Source: Alteribacter lacisalsi
Lineage (GTDB): Bacteria; Bacillota; Bacilli; Bacillales; Salisediminibacteriaceae
Assembly (NCBI RefSeq): GCF_003226345.1
Contig: NZ_PDOF01000002.1
Span: 124,001 to 188,000 of the forward strand
DNA length: 64,000 nt
Reading direction: 5' to 3'
Shown: in pieces, positions 16,871-24,536 of the stretch
How positions within the stretch are numbered: the stretch's first letter is position 1
How the letters are laid out: each line of letters begins with the position of its first letter
Position numbers and translations under genes: made by a program
The notes under the pieces: generated by a model
The model's database searches: none
Seen by the model: only the letters and a program-made list of their open reading frames with translations
Told to the model about the DNA's origin: nothing

Positions 16871-17035
16871 ATGGTGAAAGCATAACGGTTGTTTCGTAAA
16901 AGTGGATTCCCCTTAAATGTTGAACCTGTAAAAACAAGGGGGGAGTATGCCCTTTTGACCCGTTATGAAGCTTTCGCGTATGCAGGTTTTCCTGCGGATA
17001 CGCAGAGTACCCGTCCGGCGGGGACTCTGTTTTTT
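16871..17035 (+). promoter_or_regulatory. Structured leader with minicistron and terminator (candidate attenuator)
   Basis: An ATG at 16871 after GAGAGGAG opens a four-codon ORF (MVKA). Its end overlaps the left arm of a long-range helix: GAAAGC-ATAACGG (16876-16888) pairs with CCGTTAT-GCTTTC (16960-16975). Inside, TTCCCCTT (16907) can pair with AAGGGG (16936). A second hairpin pairs GCGTAT-GCAGG with CCTGC-ATACGC (16976-17003). Finally CAGAGTACCCG/CGGGGACTCTG with six T (17003-17035) is an intrinsic terminator. The hydrolase gene starts 57 nt later. This order fits a transcription attenuator; the terminator could instead simply end the upstream MFS transcript. Confidence 0.5.
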
Positions 17036-17091
17036 CACGGCTTTAATCAGGTGAGGTGTGCAGCTTTCCCAAAAATGGAGGTAAGGTATCG

Positions 17092-18510
17092 ATGCAGAAT
17101 CACCAATTGACAGATACACTCAATGTACTTTTGGAAGAAATGATGAAAAATGAGCCGATTCCCGGTCTGGCGGTCAGTGTCGTCAAAGACGGTCAGGTCA
17201 TGATGGCTAAGGGGTTCGGTGTGAAAAACAGGGATAGTCAGGAACCAGTCACAGAACGCTCCCTGTTTCATATGGCCTCTGTGTCAAAAACGTTTGCTGC
17301 TCTTGCGGTGGTAAGGTTGGCGGAACAGAAAAAGCTCGGCCTGGACAGTCTGGTTACAGATTATTTACCGTACTTTGAGCTTGAAGACAAGCGATACAGG
17401 CAGATCACCATCAGGCACCTGCTGAGTCACACGTCCGGTCTGCCTGATGAAACACACTTTGACTGGGCCGATCCGGCAATGGACGATGGAGCACTCGAGC
17501 GGTATGTAACGAACATCAGTCACCAGACGCTTCTCCGTGAGCCCGGTTCGGCTTTTCACTACAGCAATATCGGCTTTGAGATTCTTGGTGACGTAATCCA
17601 AAAGGTAAGCGGAAGAACGTTCGAAAGGTATATGAAAGAGGAAATTCTTACACCGATCGGAATGATGGACAGCAGTTTTATGAAGGCAGACACGGAAGCG
17701 GAGCTCCTCACCTCACCGCACAGCCTCCATACACATACTTATTACGGACCGGAAGTGAATCCGATTTTCCCGTACAGCCGTTTTCATGCTCCGAGTTCAA
17801 CGCTCTGCTCAAATGCCGTGGACCTGGCAACATACGGTTCGTTCCTCTTATCCAGGGGAAAAGAGATCATCTCTGATGAGGCATTTTCATCCATGACGGA
17901 AAAACACGGGGACACCGGATGGGGAGAAGCGGTTTCGAATGTGGGTCTTTCCTGGTTTCTTGGCACGTATAAAGGGCGGCGGATGTTCTCCCACAACGGT
18001 ATGGACACAGGCTACCGCAGCAGCCTGATTGTTCTGCCGGAAGAAGATCTGTCGGTTGCGGTGATGATTAATGCCGATTACATCGGCACACGGGTTGTAT
18101 GGCAAACGATTGTAGACGTATTCCTCGGTGAGCAGATTAAGGCCGTACCGGTATCTCTGGCCCGGCGTCTGGCAAAAACAATTGCAGAGGACGGTGAAGA
18201 GGCGGCAGAGGATGTGTTTGTAAGATTTGAGCAGCAGAAGTTTGAAGGATATCTGGTACTTGAAGGAGAGCTCAATTTTGCTGCCTATGAATTTTTCGAA
18301 CGGGGACAAACAGAAGAAGGCATCTGCCTGCTGAAGATGGCAGCCCGCATTTTCCCGCAATCCTCCAACATTCAGGACAGCCTGGGGGAAATGCATGAAG
18401 CGAGGCAGGACATGCATACAGCGCTTCATCATTACAAAAAAGCAGTGGAGCTGGATCCTGAAAATAAAGAAGCAGCCGCAAATCTGGCTGCCTTGAATGA
18501 GAAAATGTAA
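17092..18510 (+). CDS. Serine hydrolase of the class C beta-lactamase fold with C-terminal TPR
   Basis: The ATG at 17092 follows GGAGGTAAGG. Of 472 residues, the first 350 or so form a penicillin-binding-protein/class C beta-lactamase-like domain. Its nucleophile motif is S63-V-S-K66 (MASVSKTF), the second motif is Y157-S-N159, and a late SHNGMDTGY stands where the K/H-T-G motif is expected. The last 70 residues hold at least one TPR-like pair (LKMAARIFPQSSNI, YKKAVELDPENKEAAANLA). No signal peptide is visible, so it may act in the cytosol, for example on peptides or esters. Annotations in the family include D-aminopeptidase and esterase; beta-lactam resistance is not implied. Confidence 0.88.
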   Translation: MQNHQLTDTLNVLLEEMMKNEPIPGLAVSVVKDGQVMMAKGFGVKNRDSQEPVTERSLFHMASVSKTFAALAVVRLAEQKKLGLDSLVTDYLPYFELEDKRYRQITIRHLLSHTSGLPDETHFDWADPAMDDGALERYVTNISHQTLLREPGSAFHYSNIGFEILGDVIQKVSGRTFERYMKEEILTPIGMMDSSFMKADTEAELLTSPHSLHTHTYYGPEVNPIFPYSRFHAPSSTLCSNAVDLATYGSFLLSRGKEIISDEAFSSMTEKHGDTGWGEAVSNVGLSWFLGTYKGRRMFSHNGMDTGYRSSLIVLPEEDLSVAVMINADYIGTRVVWQTIVDVFLGEQIKAVPVSLARRLAKTIAEDGEEAAEDVFVRFEQQKFEGYLVLEGELNFAAYEFFERGQTEEGICLLKMAARIFPQSSNIQDSLGEMHEARQDMHTALHHYKKAVELDPENKEAAANLAALNEKM

Positions 18511-18695
18511 TCAGGCGATGAAGACCCGTGACGTTTCTTCTTCCACCCCGTTACATGCGATAAGGGCGAGGATCAGAGAAAGGCTGCACAGTCGTTTGAT
18601 AGCGAATTGCTCCTTTTGGTGGTTTTTAAGCACGGTTGGGCTGTCATATTACGGACATACCCTCAGGTTCTTTGATCGAATCCATTTGATGGTAT

Positions 18696-19118
18696 TTAAG
18701 AGGTGTAGTGTCCCTGAAATCGGTAGCTGGAAGGTGAAGAAGCCATTTTTTTAATCCCATCCTGAAAATAGGGCATCAGACGATCGGCTGTATCGAAGCT
18801 CACCCACTGAATGTCGGCGATTTCATCGGGCTGAACAATGGCAGGGGTGCCTTCTGCATGCGCTGCGAGAAACGTGAAAAATAGAACATGACTGTTTTTG
18901 GCTTCAAAAAACACTTCGTTTACGTGTAAAAGGGGACCGGGTGCGATTGATAAGCCCGTTTCTTCTGCCGCTTCCCGGACCACAGCCTGTTCCAGCGTTT
19001 CGCCTGCTTCGACACCGCCGCCGGGAAGAGACCAGCCGCTTCCGATGTTTTTGACCATCAGCACTTTATCTTCTATTTCGTGAAGAATAACCGCATGAAC
19101 TGCGTCAATCCGTTTCAT
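18696..19118 (-). CDS. Nudix hydrolase
   Basis: MutT-type protein of 140 residues. The ATG at 19118 is preferred because GGAG lies 9 nt upstream; longer in-frame starts lie on top of that site. The Nudix box is GGGVEAGETLEQAV followed by REAAEETGL with all metal-binding glutamates. The remainder (FLAAHAEGTPAIVQPDEIADIQWVS, spanning about 85-110) is the normal alpha-beta core. The gene is divergent from fosB across an unusual 30-bp palindrome, so the two may share control. Substrate unknown. Confidence 0.9.
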   Translation of the reverse strand: MKRIDAVHAVILHEIEDKVLMVKNIGSGWSLPGGGVEAGETLEQAVVREAAEETGLSIAPGPLLHVNEVFFEAKNSHVLFFTFLAAHAEGTPAIVQPDEIADIQWVSFDTADRLMPYFQDGIKKMASSPSSYRFQGHYTS

Positions 19119-19146
19119 CGCTTTCATCTCCAATAAAATGAATTTA

Positions 19147-19176
19147 CTGATAATTATGGTACCATAAGATTATCAG
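19147..19176. promoter_or_regulatory. 30-bp palindrome between divergent Nudix and fosB genes
   Basis: The centre TTATGGTACCATAA (19154-19167) is a perfect 14-bp palindrome. CTGATAA before it and TTATCAG after it extend the symmetry, broken only by GA at 19168-19169. The sequence overlaps a possible promoter for fosB (TTTACT at 19143, TAAGAT at 19165, 16-bp spacing). It is most likely an operator for a dimeric or tetrameric regulator. Confidence 0.65.
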
Positions 19177-19195
19177 ATGCAGTGAGGTGACCAGC

Positions 19196-19618
19196 ATGCG
19201 TGTAAAGGGATTAAATCATCTTTGTTTTTCCGTATCGGATCTGGAGAGGTCTGTGGATTTTTACGAGCGTGTGTTTGAAGCGAAGCTGCTTGTAAAAGGA
19301 CGGAGCACCGCCTACTTTGACGTGAATGGAATCTGGGTTGCTTTGAACGAAGAGAAGGACGTGCCGCGGGAACAAGCAGGCACTACCTATACCCATATGG
19401 CGTTTTCGGTGGAAGAAGAGGATTTCGATGCGGTGAAGGAAAAGCTCCACTCGCTGAACGTGAACGTGCTGGCAGGCCGTGAGCGTGCGGCTGATGACGG
19501 TCGGTCGATCTATTTTACCGACCTCGACGGACACAAGTTTGAGTTTCACGCAGGCACCCTCGAGCAGCGGCTTAACTACTACAGGCGGGAGAAACCGCAT
19601 ATGACGTTTTATGAATAG
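19196..19618 (+). CDS. fosB: FosB-type fosfomycin thiol transferase
   Basis: Metal-dependent enzyme of 140 residues that adds bacillithiol or cysteine to fosfomycin and so inactivates it. The start is the ATG at 19196 after GAGGTGA. Characteristic FosB segments are GLNHLCFSVSDLERSVDFYE, AKLLVKGRSTAYFD and GIWVALNEE. TYTHMAF carries a metal-binding His, and YFTDLDGHKFEFHAGT carries the metal-binding Glu and the substrate loop. These match B. subtilis FosB closely from memory. It is cytosolic. It begins a small run with a methyltransferase 12 nt downstream. Confidence 0.93.
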   Translation: MRVKGLNHLCFSVSDLERSVDFYERVFEAKLLVKGRSTAYFDVNGIWVALNEEKDVPREQAGTTYTHMAFSVEEEDFDAVKEKLHSLNVNVLAGRERAADDGRSIYFTDLDGHKFEFHAGTLEQRLNYYRREKPHMTFYE

Positions 19619-19630
19619 GGAGTTTTTAAT

Positions 19631-20302
19631 ATGGACAAAAAGAACAGTCTCTGGGAAAACCAGTATCTCAAGACCGGCCAGCTCTGGGCTTCTGAGCCTG
19701 AAGCAGCCCTTGCAAAGTACGTGTCTCTCGTGTCAAAGGACAAAAAAGTGCTCGATCTTGGCATGGGCGAGGGGAGAAATGCGCTTTATTTTGCCGGACA
19801 GGGTTTCAAAGTGGCAGGCACCGACTTCTCCACAACGGCGGTAGAGCGCTGTAAGGAAAAAGCGGAGCAACTCGGCCTTGAGGTACACATGTCAGCAGGC
19901 AATTTAAAAGATTACGAAATCGCCCCCGAGAGCTGCTCGCTCATCATCATGGCGAACGTGCTGAATTTTTTCCGGGATCGCGAGATTGACATGATACTGA
20001 AAAAGGTGGAGCAAGGTCTGCAGGACGGCGGACTTCTTTATCTGAACGTATTTGACTCATACGAGCCAGGCATGCAGAAGCTGAAGGAACACGGAAGCGA
20101 GGTGGCTCCTGGCACTTTTTACCGGAAGCAGACGGACAGTTATGTTCATTTTTTTACGTGTGAAGAGCTCGAGGAGAAGCTTGAGCGTTTTGAGACGATC
20201 CATAAAAGCGACTATCAGTCTCTTGATCTCTCGCACGGTGAGCCGCACGTGCATTCAGGCGTCGAGCTGCTTGTTCGGAGGAAATGCCAGCCGTTTGTCT
20301 AA
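19631..20302 (+). CDS. TehB-like SAM-dependent methyltransferase
   Basis: Class I methyltransferase of 223 residues. The S-adenosylmethionine loop is VLDLGMGEGRNALYFA, in which the usual GCG is GMGEGRN as in TehB/thiopurine-type proteins. The acidic ribose-binding residue is in VAGTDFSTTAVERC. The start ATG follows GGGAG, 12 nt after fosB, so the genes are probably co-transcribed. Members of this group methylate tellurite, selenite or small xenobiotics, which suits a detoxification neighbourhood, but the substrate is unproven. Confidence 0.85.
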   Translation: MDKKNSLWENQYLKTGQLWASEPEAALAKYVSLVSKDKKVLDLGMGEGRNALYFAGQGFKVAGTDFSTTAVERCKEKAEQLGLEVHMSAGNLKDYEIAPESCSLIIMANVLNFFRDREIDMILKKVEQGLQDGGLLYLNVFDSYEPGMQKLKEHGSEVAPGTFYRKQTDSYVHFFTCEELEEKLERFETIHKSDYQSLDLSHGEPHVHSGVELLVRRKCQPFV

Positions 20303-20402
20303 GAAAGCAGTTAGAATAAAGCCGGATTCAAGTAGTAATGAGACATAAATTGTCAGCTGAGTAAACTCCTGAACCACTATTCCCAATTTGAGGTGAAACC
20401 AT

Positions 20403-20435
20403 ATGAAACCTTTCTGCAACCCGTTTGAGCATTAG
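20403..20435 (+). CDS. Leader peptide MKPFCNPFEH upstream of the MFS exporter
   Basis: A ten-codon ORF with its own strong GAGGTGA site 6 nt before the ATG. It ends 18 nt before a hairpin that hides the ribosome binding site of the exporter gene. A short, well-started ORF in this position is the usual first element of ribosome-stalling attenuators of Gram-positive drug resistance genes. The peptide matches no leader I can name. Confidence 0.65.
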   Translation: MKPFCNPFEH

Positions 20436-20453
20436 CTCGTTTGATCCCGTGGC

Positions 20454-20503
20454 CCTCCTTTACGTGTGTAGAAAAAGTGCTTCAGTTACACACTTAAAGG
20501 GGG
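20454..20503 (+). promoter_or_regulatory. Ribosome-binding-site-sequestering hairpin
   Basis: CCTCCTTTACGTGTGTA (20454-20470) pairs with TACACACTTAAAGGGGG (20487-20503): 16 Watson-Crick pairs and one G-U pair with a single C-U mismatch, around a 16-nt loop. The right arm includes all of AAAGGGGG, the Shine-Dalgarno sequence of the exporter gene at 20513. No T-run follows, so control would be at translation. Confidence 0.85.
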
Positions 20504-20512
20504 ACAACCACT

Positions 20513-21715
20513 ATGCACAGTCAGCTCAAACTCTTACTTACCGGAAGAATTATTACCAATCTCGCCGACAGCTTCTACTTAATTGCGGCGGTATGGTACG
20601 TATCCGTCACGACAGCCTCACCGTTTCTAGTAGGCCTTACCGGCGCTGTGGCCACTATGCCGGCCGTGCTCTCGTTTCTTCAGGGACCGCTTATTGACCG
20701 GTATGAAAAACGAACTATTCTTGTCATCGCCATGCTCGTACAGGCCGTCTGTACCGTGGCGATGATGGCAGCCTTTTTAACCGGACAGCTCTCAATCCCG
20801 CTGCTTCTCGTTCTGCTTTTTACAGCGCTCATGGCATCCAGCATCATGACCCCCACAGAGAACACCTTAATCAAGCGATGGGCAAAAAAAGATGAACTCA
20901 CGAAGGTGAACAGCTGGTTTTCGTTCTCCTATCAGACCGTCGATATGATCGGCGATGCGCTGGCAGGTATTATGGTGGCTTTAATCGGCGTCGGGCTTAT
21001 TTTTGGCGCCAATGCTGCCGTTCTGTTTACGATCGCAGTCGTGTTTCTATTGTTTATGAAGCGGGACCGGATCAGAGAAAATACTTCTGCGGCTTCATTT
21101 CTGAAAAACTACCAGACGGACTTTACTGAAGGTTTCCGCTTCGTCCGAGGCCGGCGGACACTGCTTGCTGTTTTTGCCGGGATCATTATTATGAACGTAT
21201 CTGGTGCGATGGGGCTTGCGATGATTCCTGCTTTCGCCGAAGCGCCGGAGCAATACGGTTTCTGGCTTATGGCGACTTCAGCCGGTGGTCTTACCGGCAC
21301 CGTTGTTTCATCAAAGTTGAAACATATCCCGATTAACCGGCTGTTTCCGGTGCTTGGTCTTGGCATCGGCGTGGCGTGGGTGGCAGCCTTCACCATTCAG
21401 GTCACGATCGTTCCGTTTCTCCTTTTTGCGCTGGCCTGGATGGGGATCGGCATGTTCGGTGTCTATCTGCCCACCTTGATACAAGTGAACATTCCAGAAG
21501 AAAAGCTCGGTATCGGCTTCAGCTTTCTCTTCTCGTTTCTCGCATCACTCACACCGGCCGCTTTTCTTGCAGGCGGTATGCTGGGTGAGTGGCTCGGTCC
21601 AGGGGCGGTTCTGATGATGAGCGGCTCCGGCTATCTGCTGTTCTGCCTTTACATGTTGCTGCATCCGCGGATGCGCAGGCTTGGAAATCTGGTGGAGGAA
21701 TCGTTTGATTATTAG
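20513..21715 (+). CDS. MFS drug-efflux-like transporter under a translational attenuator
   Basis: Twelve-helix transporter of 400 residues in the MFS_3/Mef-like group. The N-terminus RIITNLADSFYLIAAVWYV, motif A LIDRYEKRTILV and the helix 4-5 segment MTPTENTLIKRW are diagnostic. The start is the ATG at 20513 after AAAGGGGG. That site is buried in a long hairpin preceded by a leader ORF, so expression probably rises when a ribosome stalls on the leader. The substrate is then likely to be a ribosome-targeting antibiotic or another compound that affects translation. This is inference from the leader. Confidence 0.9.
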   Translation: MHSQLKLLLTGRIITNLADSFYLIAAVWYVSVTTASPFLVGLTGAVATMPAVLSFLQGPLIDRYEKRTILVIAMLVQAVCTVAMMAAFLTGQLSIPLLLVLLFTALMASSIMTPTENTLIKRWAKKDELTKVNSWFSFSYQTVDMIGDALAGIMVALIGVGLIFGANAAVLFTIAVVFLLFMKRDRIRENTSAASFLKNYQTDFTEGFRFVRGRRTLLAVFAGIIIMNVSGAMGLAMIPAFAEAPEQYGFWLMATSAGGLTGTVVSSKLKHIPINRLFPVLGLGIGVAWVAAFTIQVTIVPFLLFALAWMGIGMFGVYLPTLIQVNIPEEKLGIGFSFLFSFLASLTPAAFLAGGMLGEWLGPGAVLMMSGSGYLLFCLYMLLHPRMRRLGNLVEESFDY

Positions 21716-21720
21716 TATTG

Positions 21721-21746
21721 GAGCTCCCTGAGAGGGGAGCTTTTTT
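21721..21746 (+). terminator. Intrinsic terminator of the MFS gene
   Basis: AGCTCCC and GGGAGCT pair around a short loop and six T follow. Confidence 0.88.
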
Positions 21747-21788
21747 AGTTGAAGTGAGCAGGCGGGGGATCTGGGATTTATTTTACCT

Positions 21789-21853
21789 GATAAGGGAATT
21801 AGCAAGAGCCTTATGGGAATTAGCTTTCGCATACCCGGGAAAAGGAAATTACA
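21789..21853. repeat. Short degenerate repeat (family A variant)
   Basis: ATAAGGGAATTAGC and TTATGGGAATTAGC lie about 21 bp apart, followed by a weaker third copy (GGGAAAAGGAAATTAC). The core resembles TTAAGGGTCTTAGC of family A. It sits between a terminator and the next ribosome binding site. Confidence 0.5.
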
Positions 21854-21864
21854 GGAGGGATTTT

Positions 21865-22158
21865 ATGATCGGGAAAATAAGATTAACCGGCGCGACTGTT
21901 TTTACTGCCGGAGTGATGCTGGAGATTGCAGACCTGTTTGACGTCTTAAGCACTGCCTATCTTCATTTTCTGCTCATGGCAGCCGGCGTTCTGTTACTGG
22001 CGACCACGGCTCTCATTACAGGAAAAGAAACCAGCATGCTTTGCCGAATCGGCCTTCACAAATACGATCGTGTGGGCTGGGACGATGAGCTAAGATCTGC
22101 TGCAATCTATCAGTGTGAGCGATGCGGAAACAAAAAGAGAGTGGTGAAGACGGCATAA
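21865..22158 (+). CDS. Small membrane protein with C-terminal zinc-ribbon-like tail
   Basis: The ATG at 21865 follows AGGAGGG. Of 97 residues, two hydrophobic helices (about 9-25 and 32-49) are followed by a cytosolic tail CRIGLHKYDRVGW and then YQCERCGNKKRVVK. The tail contains C-x3-H-type and C-x2-C elements that could bind one zinc ion, similar to short Bacillus proteins of the DUF1660 kind. No function can be given. The longer in-frame ORF upstream crosses a terminator and repeats and is not used. Confidence 0.65.
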   Translation: MIGKIRLTGATVFTAGVMLEIADLFDVLSTAYLHFLLMAAGVLLLATTALITGKETSMLCRIGLHKYDRVGWDDELRSAAIYQCERCGNKKRVVKTA

Positions 22159-22312
22159 ACCGAACAGATTGCGAAATTATGAAAATAACCGAAGAACGGC
22201 TCATCTGAATGGAAGAAGGTGTTAAACTGAATATAGTAATACGTGTTGTATCCTTTTTTCACAGTTCATGAGCAGCCTGACCTTTTTATATCTGAAAGGA
22301 GCCACACACAAC

Positions 22313-22933
22313 ATGAAAGCATTCGGAAAACTTATACATAACCTGGCAGGCTGGGTCAAAGCAATTGCCGTCAGCCTCCTTCTTGCCATTCTCGTAACGG
22401 TGTTCGTTGTCCAGCCGTACACGGTGGATGGACGCTCCATGGAACCGTCCCTGGCCGGGCTTACAGGAGGAGATGACCATGCCGATCGGGTAATGGCACT
22501 GAAAACGCCTTATGTATTCGGCATCACGCCTGAATACGGTGAAATTATTATTGTTGACAGCCGTGTGGACCGAGAGCGCACGTGGAAAGATGTGTTCTTC
22601 GAAAGTCCATTTCTCTCCATTTTTGACGATACCAAAGAAGAGACGAACCATAAATGGATCAAGCGCGTGATCGGGGAGCCGGGCGACCGGATCGAGATCA
22701 GTAACGGCATCGTGTACAGAAATGGCGAAAAGCAGGACGAGGACTATATCAATGAAAACGGGATTCAGGCTGATTTTCCCGAGGTTACGGTGCCTGAGGA
22801 TGCCCTGTTTGTGATGGGAGATAACCGCAACGGGAGCATGGACAGCCGGAACGTAGGGCCGGTTCCCATCGATAACGTGATCGGTAAAGTGGTACTCAGG
22901 TATTATCCATTTGATAGAGTCGGATCTTTTTAG
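22313..22933 (+). CDS. sip: Type I signal peptidase
   Basis: Membrane serine protease that cleaves signal peptides of exported proteins. The ATG at 22313 follows GAAAGGAG. Of 206 residues, one N-terminal transmembrane helix (about 15-33) precedes the catalytic serine S42 in GRSMEPSL. The catalytic lysine is K117 in IKRVIGEPGD, and box E is MGDNRNGSMDSR. This is the prokaryotic (P-type) family with Ser-Lys dyad, like SipS/SipT. It stands next to the secreted protease gene and serves the many exported proteins in this window. A bidirectional or own terminator follows at 23099. Confidence 0.96.
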   Translation: MKAFGKLIHNLAGWVKAIAVSLLLAILVTVFVVQPYTVDGRSMEPSLAGLTGGDDHADRVMALKTPYVFGITPEYGEIIIVDSRVDRERTWKDVFFESPFLSIFDDTKEETNHKWIKRVIGEPGDRIEISNGIVYRNGEKQDEDYINENGIQADFPEVTVPEDALFVMGDNRNGSMDSRNVGPVPIDNVIGKVVLRYYPFDRVGSF

Positions 22934-23098
22934 GAACACGATTGGCGCCGACCTAAAAGGGGTGCCGGAAGACGGCAATATTCTACGTTTTTCGTCAGAC
23001 ACGGGCGGCTGTAAAACCTGTTCTTTCCACCGGTAATAGAAGAGAGATTCGATAAACGAAAAAGATATACACCTGTAAAACCATAGTATTAAGCATAT

Positions 23099-23128
23099 AA
23101 AAGTCGGAGACAAACGTCCGACTTTTTT
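23099..23128 (+). terminator. Intrinsic terminator after signal peptidase
   Basis: AAAAGTCGGA and TCCGACTTTT pair around an 8-nt loop with a T-run. The stretch 22934-23098 before it shows no gene. Confidence 0.88.
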
Positions 23129-23317
23129 ATTTTTGTTTAAATGAGAGGATAGTCATGGTTTTGGGACTGAACCTGATCATCGGACAGAAACCGACACTAA
23201 ACGACAAATTTATGACTCTTAAACAATAGAAAAATACTATTATATACAAAGTATCCCTGTGTTAATATTTTAATTATTCAGAAAAAAGCGGCTGCAATAA
23301 AAGAATTCTGGAACAGG

Positions 23318-23347
23318 TATTTCGGTGTTGGCGCAGACACCGAATAC
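23318..23347 (+). promoter_or_regulatory. 5' untranslated stem-loop before the subtilisin gene
   Basis: GTATTTCGGTGT pairs with ACACCGAATAC around an 8-nt loop with a single bulged T, about 50 nt before the start codon. The B. subtilis aprE leader has a 5' stem-loop that stabilises its mRNA; a similar role is inferred here. The AT-rich region 23200-23317 probably holds the promoter, but no confident -35/-10 pair was chosen. Confidence 0.55.
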
Positions 23348-23395
23348 AAAAGTACCGATTTATCCAATTAAACCAATAGAAAAAGGGGCGATTTG

Positions 23396-24529
23396 ATGAA
23401 GAAATTATTCGTAGTCTGGATGACGCTGGTCTTAATGGCTGTGCCGTTTCAGGCAGGGGCCTCAAACGGATCCGGAGACACTCTCGAAGAATATTTAGTA
23501 CAGTTTAATGGACCTTCAGCGCACGGGCTGATGCAGGCATTCGGTATTGATGAAGCACAGGTAAAAACCGAATTCGATCACCTGCCGGTAGTAAATGTAG
23601 CTCTTTCTGAAGCTCAGGCAAGGGGCCTGGCGAACCACCCTCACGTAGAAGCGGTGGAGGAGAACGCTGAAGTACATGCGCTTGGTCAGACGGTACCTTG
23701 GGGCATTCCCCACGTTCAGGGAACGGCTGCTCAGGATGCAGGATTTACAGGAGCCGGTCTTAAGGTGGCGATTCTTGATACAGGAATTGAAGCCTCCCAC
23801 GAAGATCTGTCTGCGAACGTAAAAGGCGGGCATTCTGTTTTTACCGATTCTGCTAACATTGATCCGTTCTACGATCCGAACGGACACGGCACACACGTTG
23901 CCGGAACGGTTGCAGCGGTCGATAACGATCTTGGTGTAATCGGCGTCGCTCCAGAAGCTGACCTTTATGCGGTTAAAGTACTCAGCAACGCCGGAAGCGG
24001 AAGCATCGCCGGCATCGCAGAGGGAATCGAATGGTCGATCGATAACGGCATGGATATCATTAATATGAGTCTCGGCGCTTCGCAGGGATCTTCCATTCTT
24101 GAGCAGTTCTCGAACCTTGCTTATGACGAAGGCCTCCTTGTCGTGGCTGCTGCCGGTAACAGCGGAAACCGCGGCGGGAACAACAATACGGTCGGCTACC
24201 CGGCTGCCTATGACTCTGTTATTGCCGTAGCTGCGGTGGACCAGAACAACAACCGTGCCACGTTCTCCAGCACAGGCCCGGCTGTTGAAATCTCAGCACC
24301 TGGCGTCAACGTCCTCAGCACAACGCCTGGTAACAATTACGCTTCCTACAACGGAACGTCCATGGCGTCTCCTCACGTAGCAGGCGTAGCCGCCCAGGTA
24401 TGGCAGGCGAATCCAGGGCTTTCCAACACCGAGCTCCGCCAGCTTCTCAATGATACCGCCGTCAACCTCGGCCCGGCTCACCAGTATGGTCACGGCCTTG
24501 TCCAGTCCCTTGACGCGATTAACCAGTAA
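23396..24529 (+). CDS. apr: Secreted subtilisin-family serine protease
   Basis: Extracellular endopeptidase, 377 residues as preproprotein. The signal peptide ends near residue 23 (PFQAGAS). An I9-type propeptide runs to about 97 (EEYLVQFNG, VNVALSEAQA, VEAVEENAEVHA), and the mature enzyme begins at QTVPWGIPHVQ. The catalytic triad is D128 (AILDTGIE), H164 (NGHGTHVAG) and S322 (GTSMASPHVAG), with oxyanion Asn 255 (AAAGNSG). Mature length of about 280 and the PWGI start resemble alkaline subtilisins. An in-frame TTG at 23393 is a less likely start. It is monocistronic, with a stable-looking 5' hairpin and a strong terminator. Confidence 0.97.
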   Translation: MKKLFVVWMTLVLMAVPFQAGASNGSGDTLEEYLVQFNGPSAHGLMQAFGIDEAQVKTEFDHLPVVNVALSEAQARGLANHPHVEAVEENAEVHALGQTVPWGIPHVQGTAAQDAGFTGAGLKVAILDTGIEASHEDLSANVKGGHSVFTDSANIDPFYDPNGHGTHVAGTVAAVDNDLGVIGVAPEADLYAVKVLSNAGSGSIAGIAEGIEWSIDNGMDIINMSLGASQGSSILEQFSNLAYDEGLLVVAAAGNSGNRGGNNNTVGYPAAYDSVIAVAAVDQNNNRATFSSTGPAVEISAPGVNVLSTTPGNNYASYNGTSMASPHVAGVAAQVWQANPGLSNTELRQLLNDTAVNLGPAHQYGHGLVQSLDAINQ

Positions 24530-24536
24530 AGCGAGC

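Noticed and set aside
17092-18510. True beta-lactamase
   Set aside because: There is no signal peptide, and the motifs fit the broad PBP/serine-hydrolase family; resistance cannot be inferred.
18511-18695. Possible small gene or transposase remnant between the serine hydrolase and Nudix genes
   Set aside because: An open frame exists but has no ribosome binding site of its own and no recognisable motif.
22286-23113. 275-codon minus-strand frame opposite signal peptidase I
   Set aside because: It is the shadow of a certain gene, has no family features and crosses the signal peptidase terminator.
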